From Pedobacter steynii (GTDB lineage: Bacteria > Bacteroidota > Bacteroidia > Sphingobacteriales > Sphingobacteriaceae): a DNA stretch of 64,000 nucleotides. Both the position numbers and the translations under genes were made by a program. Below, one piece after another: positions 1-8,631 of the stretch. The notes beneath the pieces were generated by a model. The model was given only the letters and a program-made list of their open reading frames with translations, was not told the origin of the DNA and did not search any database. Every line of letters begins with the position of its first letter. The stretch's first letter is position 1. The stretch covers positions 682,001 to 746,000 of the forward strand of contig NZ_FNGY01000001.1 of the NCBI RefSeq assembly GCF_900103665.1, given 5' to 3'.

Positions 1-895
1 AAATGAGATCCAGATTGTAATCCAATGTGGAAGTCAATTTTAAAGTGGTAAATAGGGTGTGTTTTTCTGCCGCGGGATCTACACTGATATGCACACCATA
101 GGCTTCGTTAAGAACTTCCGCCACTTCTGACAAAGGAGTCCCCTTGAAGATAAACAGCTTGCTGCGGTAATAATTATAGAGCTGATCTTCACTTTGCGCT
201 TTCACTAGCTTTTTGCTGTTGTTGCTGATCGAAACCCTTTCCCCTTTAATGAGCCTGATCTCTTCATTACCCAGTCTTACCTTCACTATTCCTGTTTCGA
301 CAATAACTTCAGTTTTCTTCATGCTGTGTTTTACATTGAACGAAGTTCCTACCACCTCCACAGAGACCTGATCTGCTTCGATCACGAAAGGACGGGTCTT
401 ATCATGAGCCACATTAAAGAAAACCTCTCCGGAATCCAGGCGTACACTCCGGTCATTTTTAAAATCACTGGCATAGCTCAGTTGAGAGTTCTTATTTATG
501 GTGAGCTCTGATCCATCTGGCAGGGTTTTAATCAACACTTCGTTACTCGCTGTCAGATTGGTATAGGCAACCGGTGTCATGAGCTGGTACAGGGTCCATG
601 CCCCAATGGCAAGTACAAATACTGCTGCCACTTTTAACCAGGTATAATTTTTCTTTAACGGAAGCACCACAGCTTCTTTTTTCAGTTGGGAAGTTTTTTC
701 CCTGAACTTGTTCCAGGCCTGTTCCTCATCAACTTTACTTTGAGGTGCCAAGGTCTTACCAGCTTCCCAGATTTTCTCAAATTGAATAAAGCTGGAAATA
801 TTCGCAGGGTCAGCAGCCAGCCATTCCTGAATGGCTGTATTTTCTTCCTCACTTGTCTCTTTCAATAGAAACTTTATCAATAATTCATCAGTCAT
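1..895 (-). CDS. FecR-family anti-sigma factor (3' end outside window)
   Basis: Inner-membrane anti-sigma factor that would hold the adjacent ECF sigma factor inactive until a TonB receptor signals. About 298 residues are visible; the last part of the C-terminal DUF4974-like domain lies beyond the left edge. The start is the ATG at 895 (MTDELLIKFLLKETSEEE). In order: a cytoplasmic sigma-binding N-terminus, one membrane helix near residues 86-103 (KVAAVFVLAIGAWTLY), and a periplasmic FecR domain with LPDGSELTINKNSQL near residue 122 and VVGTSFNV near residue 189. It lies 12 bases after the sigma gene on the same strand. The partner receptor is probably left of the window. Confidence 0.92.
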   Translation of the reverse strand, partial: MTDELLIKFLLKETSEEENTAIQEWLAADPANISSFIQFEKIWEAGKTLAPQSKVDEEQAWNKFREKTSQLKKEAVVLPLKKNYTWLKVAAVFVLAIGAWTLYQLMTPVAYTNLTASNEVLIKTLPDGSELTINKNSQLSYASDFKNDRSVRLDSGEVFFNVAHDKTRPFVIEADQVSVEVVGTSFNVKHSMKKTEVIVETGIVKVRLGNEEIRLIKGERVSISNNSKKLVKAQSEDQLYNYYRSKLFIFKGTPLSEVAEVLNEAYGVHISVDPAAEKHTLFTTLKLTSTLDYNLDLI

Positions 896-907
896 TGCTG
901 TTCTTGC

Positions 908-1513
908 TTAATTCAAAAAATCTTTATAATATAGGATTCCCAATAAAATCAGGGTCAGGAAATCGGCGAGTTTCAGTCGCAATATCCTCAGGGCTTTGCC
1001 CATTTGGTTTTCCACGGTCTTGATAGACAGGCCCAGCTGATCTGCAATCTCGCGGTATTTCAATTCCTCAAACCTGCTCATTTGAAATATCGTCCGGCAT
1101 TGTTCCGGCAATTCATTCAAAGCCTTTCCCAGATTGACTTCCAGTTCCGTAAGCTCTACTTTCGCCGAAGCGGATTCATGATGTGTATCCATGGTATGGT
1201 AAGTAAATTCCTGGTGTTTAGACTTTATTTTTTCGTGTTTAAGGTGATTCAGACAGTCATGGTAAACGCATTTATAGAGGTATGATTTTATGGAAGTCTG
1301 GATGTTTAGCAGTTCGCGCTTTTCCCAGAATTTTAAAAACATGCCCTGTACGATTTCCTCTGCAAGGTCATCATCTTTAAGCATCACATTGGCATACGCA
1401 TGCAAGGCCTTGTAATGCGTTTTGAACATTAGCTCAAAAGCAGCATCGTCATAGCGTTGCTCGAGGGGCTCGGAAACGGGATCGGTTAATTTCACTTGTA
1501 TAATTCTACTCAA
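908..1513 (-). CDS. ECF RNA polymerase sigma-70 factor
   Basis: Extracytoplasmic-function sigma factor of the Bacteroidota expansion type, 201 residues. Region 2 shows the helix around LAEEIVQGMFLKFWEKR and region 4 the helix-turn-helix YREIADQLGLSIKTVENQ. A hydrophobic C-terminal tail (FLTLILLGILYY) follows, as is common in this family. It forms a unit with the FecR gene directly downstream. The start is uncertain: the assigned codon is TTG, and a GTG six codons in (1495) is an alternative. A TATATTTG match to the -7 promoter element overlaps the TTG, which favours a start further in if that promoter is used. Confidence 0.9.
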   Translation of the reverse strand: MSRIIQVKLTDPVSEPLEQRYDDAAFELMFKTHYKALHAYANVMLKDDDLAEEIVQGMFLKFWEKRELLNIQTSIKSYLYKCVYHDCLNHLKHEKIKSKHQEFTYHTMDTHHESASAKVELTELEVNLGKALNELPEQCRTIFQMSRFEELKYREIADQLGLSIKTVENQMGKALRILRLKLADFLTLILLGILYYKDFLN

Positions 1514-1563
1514 ATATATTAGTTTCCTTTGCTTTTATCCTGACTGTAGTTAAATCTATTCTT

Positions 1564-3090
1564 TTAAATGTTAATTCTTTTTAAGATTTCTATTCCGGTT
1601 TCCGAGTTCGCCGTAATCAGATCGATATAGGTCACTTTAGGGAACCAGAAGGAGCCGCCATTCACCTTTACAAACACCCTTTTCAGTAGCAGATTTTTGC
1701 CTTCATCTTTAATGTAGATGTGGTATTTGTTGTCCGGCCCTGATTTCAGGAGGTACATGGGCATCTTTTTATAGGCAACCAGACGGATCTCATACTGGTC
1801 ATTCCCCAGGGCTTTGCATTTCAATCCATAGGCGAACTTTTTTTCAATAGTGGTCAGCTCTTTTGTCTTCCCCTGCTCTTCATATCTGATCCAGGAGCCC
1901 TTAACGGGTGCCTCCGGGTCCAGTGTTCCATCTTCTTTGTAATTGAGCTCATAGATCACGGTGTTCGCGTCTGGAGTTCTCTGCAGAAAGAACAAAAGAT
2001 GCTTGCCGGTAGGGGTTGGCAGATTTTTCCCTTCAGGAGCGGGAAGCGGATGAATTTCCCGGACAGGCTGGGCATTGAGGACCTGGTTTAACAGCAGCAT
2101 AATCATCAGTATAATCGCCGTTGCTTTCGTATGGCCACTGCTTTCTCTTTCCGCTGCCTGTTGCGGATCGCGTTTCAGTTTATGGAGGTGGATCTTTCCC
2201 GGACTGGCGAAAATAAAAAACAGGCATTCTCTGATTCCATCACTTTTCCGGACATCTTCCATCATATCCCTATACTCGTGGAAATTCAGGACAAAAGGAT
2301 TTGTTTTATTCTCTAATGGGGTCGTTAGTCCATAGATCGGTTTTTCCTCTTCATATTGAAAGGTGCCAAACAGGTGGTCCCAGATCATAAACGTGGCGCC
2401 AAAATTCTTATCCAGGTATTTCGCCTGACTGCCATGATGAACCCGGTGGTTAGATGGGGTGCCGAAGTATTTCTCTATAAAAGGGCTCAGTTTTCCGATC
2501 GCTTCTGTATGCACCCAGAACTGATAGAGTGTACTCAGTTGGCTCGCTACGAGGAAAATGACCGGATGAAATCCCATGATCGCCAGAGGAATAAAAAATA
2601 CTGTTTTAAAGTGCTGTACCCAGCTTTGTCTGAAGGCCACGGTAAGGTTATAATGTTCTGCAGAATGGTGTACGACATGTGTGGCCCAGAAAAAACGGTT
2701 GAAATGGGAGCTGCGGTGCGACCAATAGCTATAGCAATCGTATAGGATAAAGCAGGGGATTAAGGTCCACCAGTTCATTTCCATTCGCCATGGCAGCAAA
2801 TTGTAAATCCAGACAGCGCCATAAATCAGGACCGCTTTCATCAGAATATTCACAGCAAGATTTCCAAGTCCTACCAGTAAGGAACCCAATGTTTCTTTTT
2901 TTTCATAGGTTTTATGCTCCCCGAAATGAGAGAAAATAAACTCAATGATGGTGAGCAGGAATACTGCCGGAAGGGCATAAGCTACAATATTTGGCGCTTT
3001 TTCCTGTAAGGAGATCATCGCTTCCATATTGATCTTGTCTGCTCCAAATAAAGAAATGAAATCTGCCCGGGTAGAGGTATTTGCTGCCAT
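1564..3090 (-). CDS. Sterol desaturase/fatty acid hydroxylase with C-terminal DUF4833-like domain
   Basis: Two-part protein of 508 residues. Residues about 1-300 are an integral-membrane di-iron hydroxylase of the sterol desaturase superfamily, with histidine clusters YWSHRSSH, HVVHHSAEH and NHRVHHG that would bind the two irons; the substrate is unknown. A signal-peptide-like hydrophobic stretch follows (about residues 322-341, ending NQVLNAQ), then a domain of about 150 residues that resembles DUF4833 (LLFFLQRTPDANTVIYELNY; VNGGSFWFPKVTYIDLI). The internal signal-like segment suggests an ancestral fusion of a membrane enzyme with a separate secreted protein, leaving the C-terminal domain periplasmic. 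It starts 11 bases after the head-GIN gene and is probably co-transcribed with it. Confidence 0.88.
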   Translation of the reverse strand: MAANTSTRADFISLFGADKINMEAMISLQEKAPNIVAYALPAVFLLTIIEFIFSHFGEHKTYEKKETLGSLLVGLGNLAVNILMKAVLIYGAVWIYNLLPWRMEMNWWTLIPCFILYDCYSYWSHRSSHFNRFFWATHVVHHSAEHYNLTVAFRQSWVQHFKTVFFIPLAIMGFHPVIFLVASQLSTLYQFWVHTEAIGKLSPFIEKYFGTPSNHRVHHGSQAKYLDKNFGATFMIWDHLFGTFQYEEEKPIYGLTTPLENKTNPFVLNFHEYRDMMEDVRKSDGIRECLFFIFASPGKIHLHKLKRDPQQAAERESSGHTKATAIILMIMLLLNQVLNAQPVREIHPLPAPEGKNLPTPTGKHLLFFLQRTPDANTVIYELNYKEDGTLDPEAPVKGSWIRYEEQGKTKELTTIEKKFAYGLKCKALGNDQYEIRLVAYKKMPMYLLKSGPDNKYHIYIKDEGKNLLLKRVFVKVNGGSFWFPKVTYIDLITANSETGIEILKRINI

Positions 3091-3101
3091 GACTTTAAGG
3101 A

Positions 3102-3752
3102 TTAAAATTTGATCAATTTCCCTGATCCGCTGATCTTGGAATCTATTTCAGGATTTCCGGTATAGTAAAGCTTTCCGCTTCCGCTGATTCTTGCTTTGAG
3201 CTCTTCTGTAATGCTGATTCTCGCATCACCACTTCCGGAAATGTCTACATCGGCATCCTTTGCTACTATTTTTTCAAGATTGATCTTTCCTGAACCTGAA
3301 ATGTTAACGAGCAGGTCATTGACCTCAAAAGGAGTATCTACCCTGATTTCTCCCGAACCACTGGCAGAAGTTTTCAATTTATCGGTTAATCGAAAGTCTC
3401 CGGAAATCAGAATTTTCCCACTGCCACTCAGGGCCGCATTTTTAATTTGAGGAAGGGTAACCAGGACTTCCAGGTCGTCATGCAGTACATTGACTTTCTC
3501 ATAAGAGAGGTAAAGAACGTCGTTAATAATGCTTGTTTTGAAGAAGGGAATCAGGTTTTTAGAACCTTTAATCTCTACTTTATATTCGGTTCCATAGTTG
3601 ACATAAATTGTCTTAGAGCCACTGATATTGACACCGTTGAAGTTGCCAGGAGTTCTGGTTTCTGTGATTTTATCCCCACTCGCAGTCAGTTTTTCTTTGG
3701 TGCATGACATCAGGACGATACTGATGAACATGATGGTAATGATCTTTTTCAT
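3102..3752 (-). CDS. Head-GIN domain lipoprotein (DUF2807)
   Basis: Lipoprotein of 216 residues with a signal peptide and lipobox ending in VLMSC (Cys17). The body is a beta-helix-like DUF2807/head-GIN domain with repeated strands built on the SGSG motif: VNISGSKTIYVNYG, AALSGSGKILISGD, ASGSGEIRVDTP, NISGSGKINLEK, DISGSGDARISI, ARISGSGKLYY and SKISGSGKLIKF. The family is widespread in Bacteroidota envelopes; a role in adhesion or surface structure has been proposed but not established. It immediately precedes the sterol desaturase fusion gene. Confidence 0.9.
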   Translation of the reverse strand: MKKIITIMFISIVLMSCTKEKLTASGDKITETRTPGNFNGVNISGSKTIYVNYGTEYKVEIKGSKNLIPFFKTSIINDVLYLSYEKVNVLHDDLEVLVTLPQIKNAALSGSGKILISGDFRLTDKLKTSASGSGEIRVDTPFEVNDLLVNISGSGKINLEKIVAKDADVDISGSGDARISITEELKARISGSGKLYYTGNPEIDSKISGSGKLIKF

Positions 3753-3786
3753 TGGAATTTATTTGTTTGTTAATGGTGATGAAGCG

Positions 3787-3835
3787 ATCATGATCTTGTT
3801 AAATCATTTTGTGGTGTGATCTGTAAGATCATGAT
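3787..3835. repeat. Perfect 11-bp inverted repeat
   Basis: Two 11-bp arms, ATCATGATCTT and AAGATCATGAT, flank 27 bases. The left arm contains the self-complementary decamer GATCATGATC. It lies between the LA_2272-type gene and the head-GIN gene, both leftward. No T-run follows the stem in the leftward direction, so it does not look like a simple intrinsic terminator. A double protein-binding site or a processing hairpin is possible. Confidence 0.55.
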
Positions 3836-3867
3836 GGTTTCATAATTTGATGTTTGTATTTTTTTGA

Positions 3868-5043
3868 TTAAAGGATAAACTGGATTCCACCTCCGTAGCC
3901 GATGTATAAGCCCTGAAGGCTATTTCCCCATTTGTTTCCCCAGGTATGGATGAATTTTGTGTGTAAGTTCCTCCCTTCAGTAGTATTGGTACTGATGAAG
4001 TTAAGTGAAGGGCCACCGAAGATTTCGAAGTGTTTTCCGATCCGGAATGCAGGCAATACTTTTAGAGAAGATTTGAAGTATTCTCCGGCTTTGAAACGCT
4101 CTACCGACATACCCGTTAATTCCGTATTTAGCCTGAATGATTTGCTTTGGAACCAATGTGCTCCGAAACCAGCCTCCATCGCATAGACTTCATCTTTATT
4201 CTTGAAATTATAACCGATCCCGATGATGCCGTATAATGTTTTGCCACCCGATCTGAAAGACAGCATGGTACTGGTGGTTTCATCAGTTGTGACACTAATC
4301 CCTTTTTCTCCATTTTTGACCAGGTTAATGATGCCGATAGGGTAGTCGCTGCTGTCTGCAATATTGATGAATCCGGCACCCTGAACACCTTTCACTTTTT
4401 TGGCAATATTGATGAAACCTGCAAACTGGGAACCACCTACGTTTTCGGCTTTATTAATAAAGCCCGCCAGTTGACTGGAAGAAACATCCTTGTTGCTCAG
4501 GTTCATGAAACCAGCGAGTTGTGCACCTTTAACGGAGGTTGCTTTGTTGAAGAAACCGGCAAGCTGAGCGCCATCTACGTCCCTGGCTATATTTCCAAAA
4601 CCAGCAAGTTGCGCGCCTTTGACATTTCCTCTGGAAATATTTCCAAATCCCGCAAAAGCAGCACCCTGACCTTCCCCATAAGTATTTGCGAAACCTGCAA
4701 TTTGCAGTCCTTCGGCTTTTTTACCAATATGGTTAGAGAATGCCGCAAACTGTGTTCCCGTGGCTTCATTACGGACGATATTCGAAAATCCAGCGAAGGT
4801 AAAGCCTTTTTCTACAGAGGATACACCGGCAAGGAGGTGAAAAGAAAAGCGGTTCGTGTCTAAAGGAGCATGGGTTCCGTTGGTACTCAGGGGATAGACA
4901 AAACCAATATGGATTTTTCCAGGATTCTTATCCTGTGCAAAACTATTCAGGCCAGATAATAAAAGTCCGGTAAATCCCAAAGCTTTTAAAAAGCCTTTGA
5001 AAGGATTAGACGGTTGCGTTTTTTCGTTGTAAAATGTGTTCAT
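3868..5043 (-). CDS. LA_2272-type surface repeat protein (AGF repeats)
   Basis: Protein of 391 residues with an N-terminal export signal (hydrophobic GFTGLLLSGLNSFAQ). The middle, about residues 80-230, is built of roughly ten repeats of 20-24 residues of the form AGFxNxxxxxxxGxQxAGF, for example LAGFGNIARDVDGAQ and LAGFFNKATSVKGAQ. This matches the repeat pattern of proteins annotated as LA_2272 family surface repeat proteins. The C-terminal 150 residues alternate like an outer-membrane barrel and end in YIGYGGGIQFIL. Function is unknown; an outer-membrane or surface location is inferred. Confidence 0.8.
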   Translation of the reverse strand: MNTFYNEKTQPSNPFKGFLKALGFTGLLLSGLNSFAQDKNPGKIHIGFVYPLSTNGTHAPLDTNRFSFHLLAGVSSVEKGFTFAGFSNIVRNEATGTQFAAFSNHIGKKAEGLQIAGFANTYGEGQGAAFAGFGNISRGNVKGAQLAGFGNIARDVDGAQLAGFFNKATSVKGAQLAGFMNLSNKDVSSSQLAGFINKAENVGGSQFAGFINIAKKVKGVQGAGFINIADSSDYPIGIINLVKNGEKGISVTTDETTSTMLSFRSGGKTLYGIIGIGYNFKNKDEVYAMEAGFGAHWFQSKSFRLNTELTGMSVERFKAGEYFKSSLKVLPAFRIGKHFEIFGGPSLNFISTNTTEGRNLHTKFIHTWGNKWGNSLQGLYIGYGGGIQFIL

Positions 5044-5550
5044 TTCTGTCTTATTTTAAAATGAGACAACGAGATGAAGGTTTACCCCTACGTCGGGTTT
5101 GAAAAAAATAACTGTTACGAAAAAACCGCCTGCATTTTCACCGGGGTGGTGGCGAGGAATGACAATTCTACAGCAGCTTTTTATATGTACCTAAGCAAAT
5201 ACAATAAGTTTCATCCCGTGGAGGAACGTTTTAGCCGTTTTTTTTGTATAAACGGGCCTCAACATCAGGCCGGCTATCAGGAGAGTTGTACTCATTTGGT
5301 CGGGGTGTTTTAAATCTGATCTCTCTACAAAATTGGGATCAATTAATTGCATTTAAATACAAGTAGTGGTCACATAAAGATGTGATACGGCCGGTGCCTT
5401 ATCCAAATGATGTGTTACCAGCATAGGTACATTTGTCGCTGAACATCCGGAGATGCAAATGCAGGGTGGTATATGTAGGAACATAAGAATTAATTAAATC
5501 ATTTTCTTAATATTGTGGCTAGGTCAGAAACGCCTGACTAAACCATATCC
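5044..5550. other. Intergenic region, mostly featureless
   Basis: Divergent spacer between the AGF-repeat gene and the adenosine deaminase gene, expected to hold both promoters. The only clear structure is a short palindrome, TCACAT and ATGTGA around AAAG, at 5370-5385, which could be an operator. A 79-codon open frame at 5074-5313 has no recognisable composition or domain and is not called. No RNA gene was recognised. Confidence 0.5.
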
Positions 5551-7005
5551 ATGAAAAAGTACCTGACCACCATTCTCACGTTTCTGTTTTTTTCTGCTTC
5601 TGCTCAAACGGTACATCATTACCTGGAGAAAATCAGGAACAATCCTGCAAAGCTGACTGCCTTTTTTTCGCAAATGCCTAAGGGAGGAGACCTTCATCAT
5701 CACTATAGTGGTTCTGTGTATGCAGAAAGCTTTGTGAACTATGTGATTGCACAGGATTACTTTATCAACAAAACCACGTTAGAAGTTAAAGACAAAAGGC
5801 CTTCTGCAGACCAGGAATGGATGAAGTTAAGCGAGATCAAAAAAGAAGGGCAGCTGGACGAATATAAGTTCAGGTTATTACAAAGGTGGTCTGTTAAAGA
5901 CTATAATGGGGTTAGCGGGCCGTCTGATAGACAGTTTTTCGACTCTTTCTCTCATTTTGACATTGCAAGTGAAAACACTATAGATTCCGGCTTACTGGAA
6001 CTTAAAAAAAGGGCGGTCCAGGAAAATGTCAGTTATATAGAGACGATGCTTGCCTCTGCCAAATGTGGCAGAACGGACGATTTAAACCTGCGTTTCAATC
6101 CCGGGCTTCAGTTCGTTCAAAAACAAAACGATGTGCAGCAATGCCAGTTGTTATTGGATACTTTGTATCAGGAGCTGCTTAAAAAAGACGTGATCGCCTG
6201 TGCAGATAACTTTAGTGTAAATACGGTGACCAAGCTGCATGAATCGTTAAAAATAGACGATGAGTCCTTCACCATGCGGTATCAGACTTATACGGTTAGA
6301 ATTCTGGAAGCTACTGAGGTGTTTAAAAGGTTGCTGATTGCATTTGACGCCGCCAGTAAAAATCCTTTAATTGTTGGTGTAAATATTCTGTCGCCCGAAA
6401 ATAACGATGTCGCAATGCGGGATTACTGGCTGCACATGCAGATGTTTAAGTACTGCCATAAGAAATATCCTCAGGTGAAGTATTCTATGCATGCAGGAGA
6501 GCTGACTTTGGGCCTGGTAAAACCAGAAGAACTGAGCTGGCACATCAATGCTGCGGTACGTGAGGCGGGTGCTTCCCGTATTGGACATGGGGTGGATTTG
6601 CCTTATGAGTCAAAAAGTTACGACTTGCTGAACTATATGAAAGAGAAAGATGTGGCCATAGAAATCAACCTGACCAGCAATGAGTTTATTTTGAAGGTAA
6701 AGGACGACCGGCACCCGATCAGCCTATATAAAGAATTTGGGGTACCCATGGTCATCAGTTCAGATGATGCAGGAGTACTGAGGAGTAATTTAACGGAGCA
6801 ATACGTTTTGCTGGCGGGCAGGTATCCTCAGTTTAGCTATGAAGATATTAAAAAAATAGTCTATAACAGCATCAACTACTCCTTTATCAAGGAGCCATCG
6901 GTAAAGAAAAAGCTGTTGCTTAAACTGAATAATGACTTTGTACGGTTTGAGCAAACTATTTTAAGCCAGAAAAAATCCCCTGCATTTCCCGGTCGCGGGA
7001 AATAA
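5551..7005 (+). CDS. Secreted adenosine deaminase family protein
   Basis: Metal-dependent deaminase, 484 residues, with a signal peptide (LTTILTFLFFSASAQ), so it probably acts in the periplasm or outside the cell, like ADGF/CECR1-type deaminases. The family hydrolyses adenosine to inosine and ammonia. Catalytic motifs are in order: GGDLHHHYSG (zinc histidines), YSMHAGEL (zinc histidine), SRIGHGVDL, EINLTSNEF (substrate contact) and VISSDDAGV (zinc aspartate). A roughly 100-residue insert after the first motif is also typical of secreted relatives. Substrate specificity is inferred. The stop codon sits in a short hairpin (6984-7003). The neighbouring gene is convergent. Confidence 0.9.
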   Translation: MKKYLTTILTFLFFSASAQTVHHYLEKIRNNPAKLTAFFSQMPKGGDLHHHYSGSVYAESFVNYVIAQDYFINKTTLEVKDKRPSADQEWMKLSEIKKEGQLDEYKFRLLQRWSVKDYNGVSGPSDRQFFDSFSHFDIASENTIDSGLLELKKRAVQENVSYIETMLASAKCGRTDDLNLRFNPGLQFVQKQNDVQQCQLLLDTLYQELLKKDVIACADNFSVNTVTKLHESLKIDDESFTMRYQTYTVRILEATEVFKRLLIAFDAASKNPLIVGVNILSPENNDVAMRDYWLHMQMFKYCHKKYPQVKYSMHAGELTLGLVKPEELSWHINAAVREAGASRIGHGVDLPYESKSYDLLNYMKEKDVAIEINLTSNEFILKVKDDRHPISLYKEFGVPMVISSDDAGVLRSNLTEQYVLLAGRYPQFSYEDIKKIVYNSINYSFIKEPSVKKKLLLKLNNDFVRFEQTILSQKKSPAFPGRGK

Positions 7006-7041
7006 CAGATGGTTGAACTATAATTCCAAATAAAGGAAAAA

Positions 7042-8202
7042 TTACACCCAATCCGATTTTAACAGCGCAAACTGATATTCACTGATCCATTTACCATCTG
7101 AAAATGCACTTTCTTTAAAATGTTCTTCTTCTCTGAAGCCCAGACTTTTCATCAAAGCTATTGCAGCGGAATCCTGAGCATCCACGATTTTTACGATGCG
7201 GTTAACTTCTGATTTGTTAAACAGGAGGGATATCATTACTGATGATGCTTCTTTTGCATAACCCTTACGTTGCTCTTCATGAGCAATGCTAACCTTCATT
7301 TCGGCAGTAAATTTATCATTCTGTTGGAGTCTAAGGTAGCAATCGCCAATTCTCTGATCACTGACCCTGCTTTTTAGCACATATATCGACCAGCGGCTGG
7401 TTATTATTTTGTCCGGTCCACTTTTTGGTTCCGGAACTCCGATGCCTGAAGCCAAAAGATACTCCCGATAGCTGATGATGTCAAAATCCGAACCGGCATA
7501 ATCGGAATCCCGGTTTGAGCGCTCCGCTTCCGGATCCGCTTTTTCTAAAATTTCCAAGGTTTTACGGGCATTTAAAGCACCTGCATAGGCACTATCCGAA
7601 ACTTCTCTTCCATTGTCTTTGACAAAAGAAATGTAGGCTTCCATGCGTTCATGTACATGTTCCTGATCGATATTGAGGGTATGTGCTCCTTCAATTCTTT
7701 TTGAACCGATCAAATCGCAGCGGGATACTTTTAAATCAGGGAAATAGACCACCAGCATTGCACGATCGTTCCCATACTGATAGGCCTGATCAGCTGTTGG
7801 TTCCCAGTTAAAGGTGATTTTATCGTCTGTTTGACTGATGGTAGGATGAATCGCTGCAGGAAGTGTTCCCATGCTCAATAATACTTTGCTGTAATCCAAA
7901 CTGAGGTTTGGATATGCACCCTGAAGGGCATTTCTTTTATTATAAGAAACCGCTTCGTTGTACTCGTTTTTGTCTGTTCCTGCCACCATAAGGCGGTATC
8001 CTACCTGTATAGCCGGGAGGGAAGGGCTCAGAATCTCATTTACGAGTGTCATCTTTTGGCAGTTTGCTTTCCTGCCCGGTGTGAGCGGTTTAGAACTTCT
8101 TCCTATTTTCCTGATGATGTATTTACCTTTTAAGGTATAACCAACCAAATTGCCGATTCTTCCATGGAATCCGCCAAATATGCCGTTTATTAATTTTCCC
8201 AT
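7042..8202 (-). CDS. DUF6266-GNAT acetyltransferase fusion
   Basis: Unusual two-domain protein of 386 residues. Residues 1 to about 215 match the DUF6266 pattern of Bacteroidota (start MGKLINGIFGGFHGRIGNL, then SKPLTPGR), a family of unknown function that is normally a stand-alone protein of about this length. Residues about 250-386 are a RimJ/RimL-like GNAT acyltransferase: IGDCYLRLQQ, then the acetyl-CoA-binding EEQRKGYAKEA and the DAQDSAAIALMKSLGF motif. The linker is rich in charged residues. There is no signal peptide. The acceptor substrate is unknown. The gene is convergent with the adenosine deaminase gene. Confidence 0.82.
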   Translation of the reverse strand: MGKLINGIFGGFHGRIGNLVGYTLKGKYIIRKIGRSSKPLTPGRKANCQKMTLVNEILSPSLPAIQVGYRLMVAGTDKNEYNEAVSYNKRNALQGAYPNLSLDYSKVLLSMGTLPAAIHPTISQTDDKITFNWEPTADQAYQYGNDRAMLVVYFPDLKVSRCDLIGSKRIEGAHTLNIDQEHVHERMEAYISFVKDNGREVSDSAYAGALNARKTLEILEKADPEAERSNRDSDYAGSDFDIISYREYLLASGIGVPEPKSGPDKIITSRWSIYVLKSRVSDQRIGDCYLRLQQNDKFTAEMKVSIAHEEQRKGYAKEASSVMISLLFNKSEVNRIVKIVDAQDSAAIALMKSLGFREEEHFKESAFSDGKWISEYQFALLKSDWV

Positions 8203-8631
8203 ATCTGTTTCATAATTAAGTAATTCATTCGTGTAATAACAAGTTACGAAATGTTTTTGATATGATTATTGGATGTTGTTAATTAAAATTAATAGTTGCG
8301 TTATTGTAAATACATAGTTAACAGGTCTTTCAGACCAATGATTGACCTATCAACTACCTGTTAATGATTAAATAATCACTAATAAAAATAAAACGGAATT
8401 GAACTGCATATGGACTGCATATGCCAGTGATGGAAACAGGATTTTTTTATTGCTTAAGAAGAATGGGCTTCAGTCTTGACCATAGCATTTAATCAGTGGC
8501 AGGTACTGTAGACAGGAAAGACAGCGTGTGGCGAGGTTGATATAAGGCCAGTAACACAATTAGTTAACAGATATTTAATATGCCATTATCCCTTGCTTAT
8601 GTAATTTTGGGCAATTTAAATATGGGTTAAA
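8203..8631. other. Intergenic region with nested repeats
   Basis: Divergent spacer between the DUF6266-GNAT gene and the cassette A sigma gene. It holds a 9-bp inverted repeat, TTAACAGGT at 8318-8326 and ACCTGTTAA at 8356-8364. The first arm is also part of a smaller hairpin (GGTCT-TTC-AGACC, 8324-8336), so two alternative folds are possible. A tandem direct repeat of ACTGCATATG lies at 8403-8412 and 8414-8423. TAATTTTG at 8602-8609 fits the Bacteroidota -7 element, but no good -33 TTG is seen at the right distance. Confidence 0.5.

Noticed and set aside
4380..4800. Regularly spaced repeats that could be mistaken for a CRISPR array
   Set aside because: They are in-frame protein-coding repeats (AGFxN) with similar spacers, not identical repeats with unique spacers.
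4471..4863. 130-codon frame antisense to the AGF-repeat gene
   Set aside because: Repetitive frame produced by the repeats on the other strand.
5074..5313. 79-codon rightward open frame in the spacer before the adenosine deaminase gene
   Set aside because: Composition does not look like a protein, no domain or signal, and it would lie across the promoter region.
5370..5385. CRP-type operator
   Set aside because: The palindrome has TCACA before TGTGA, the reverse of the CRP half-site order, and the spacing is wrong.
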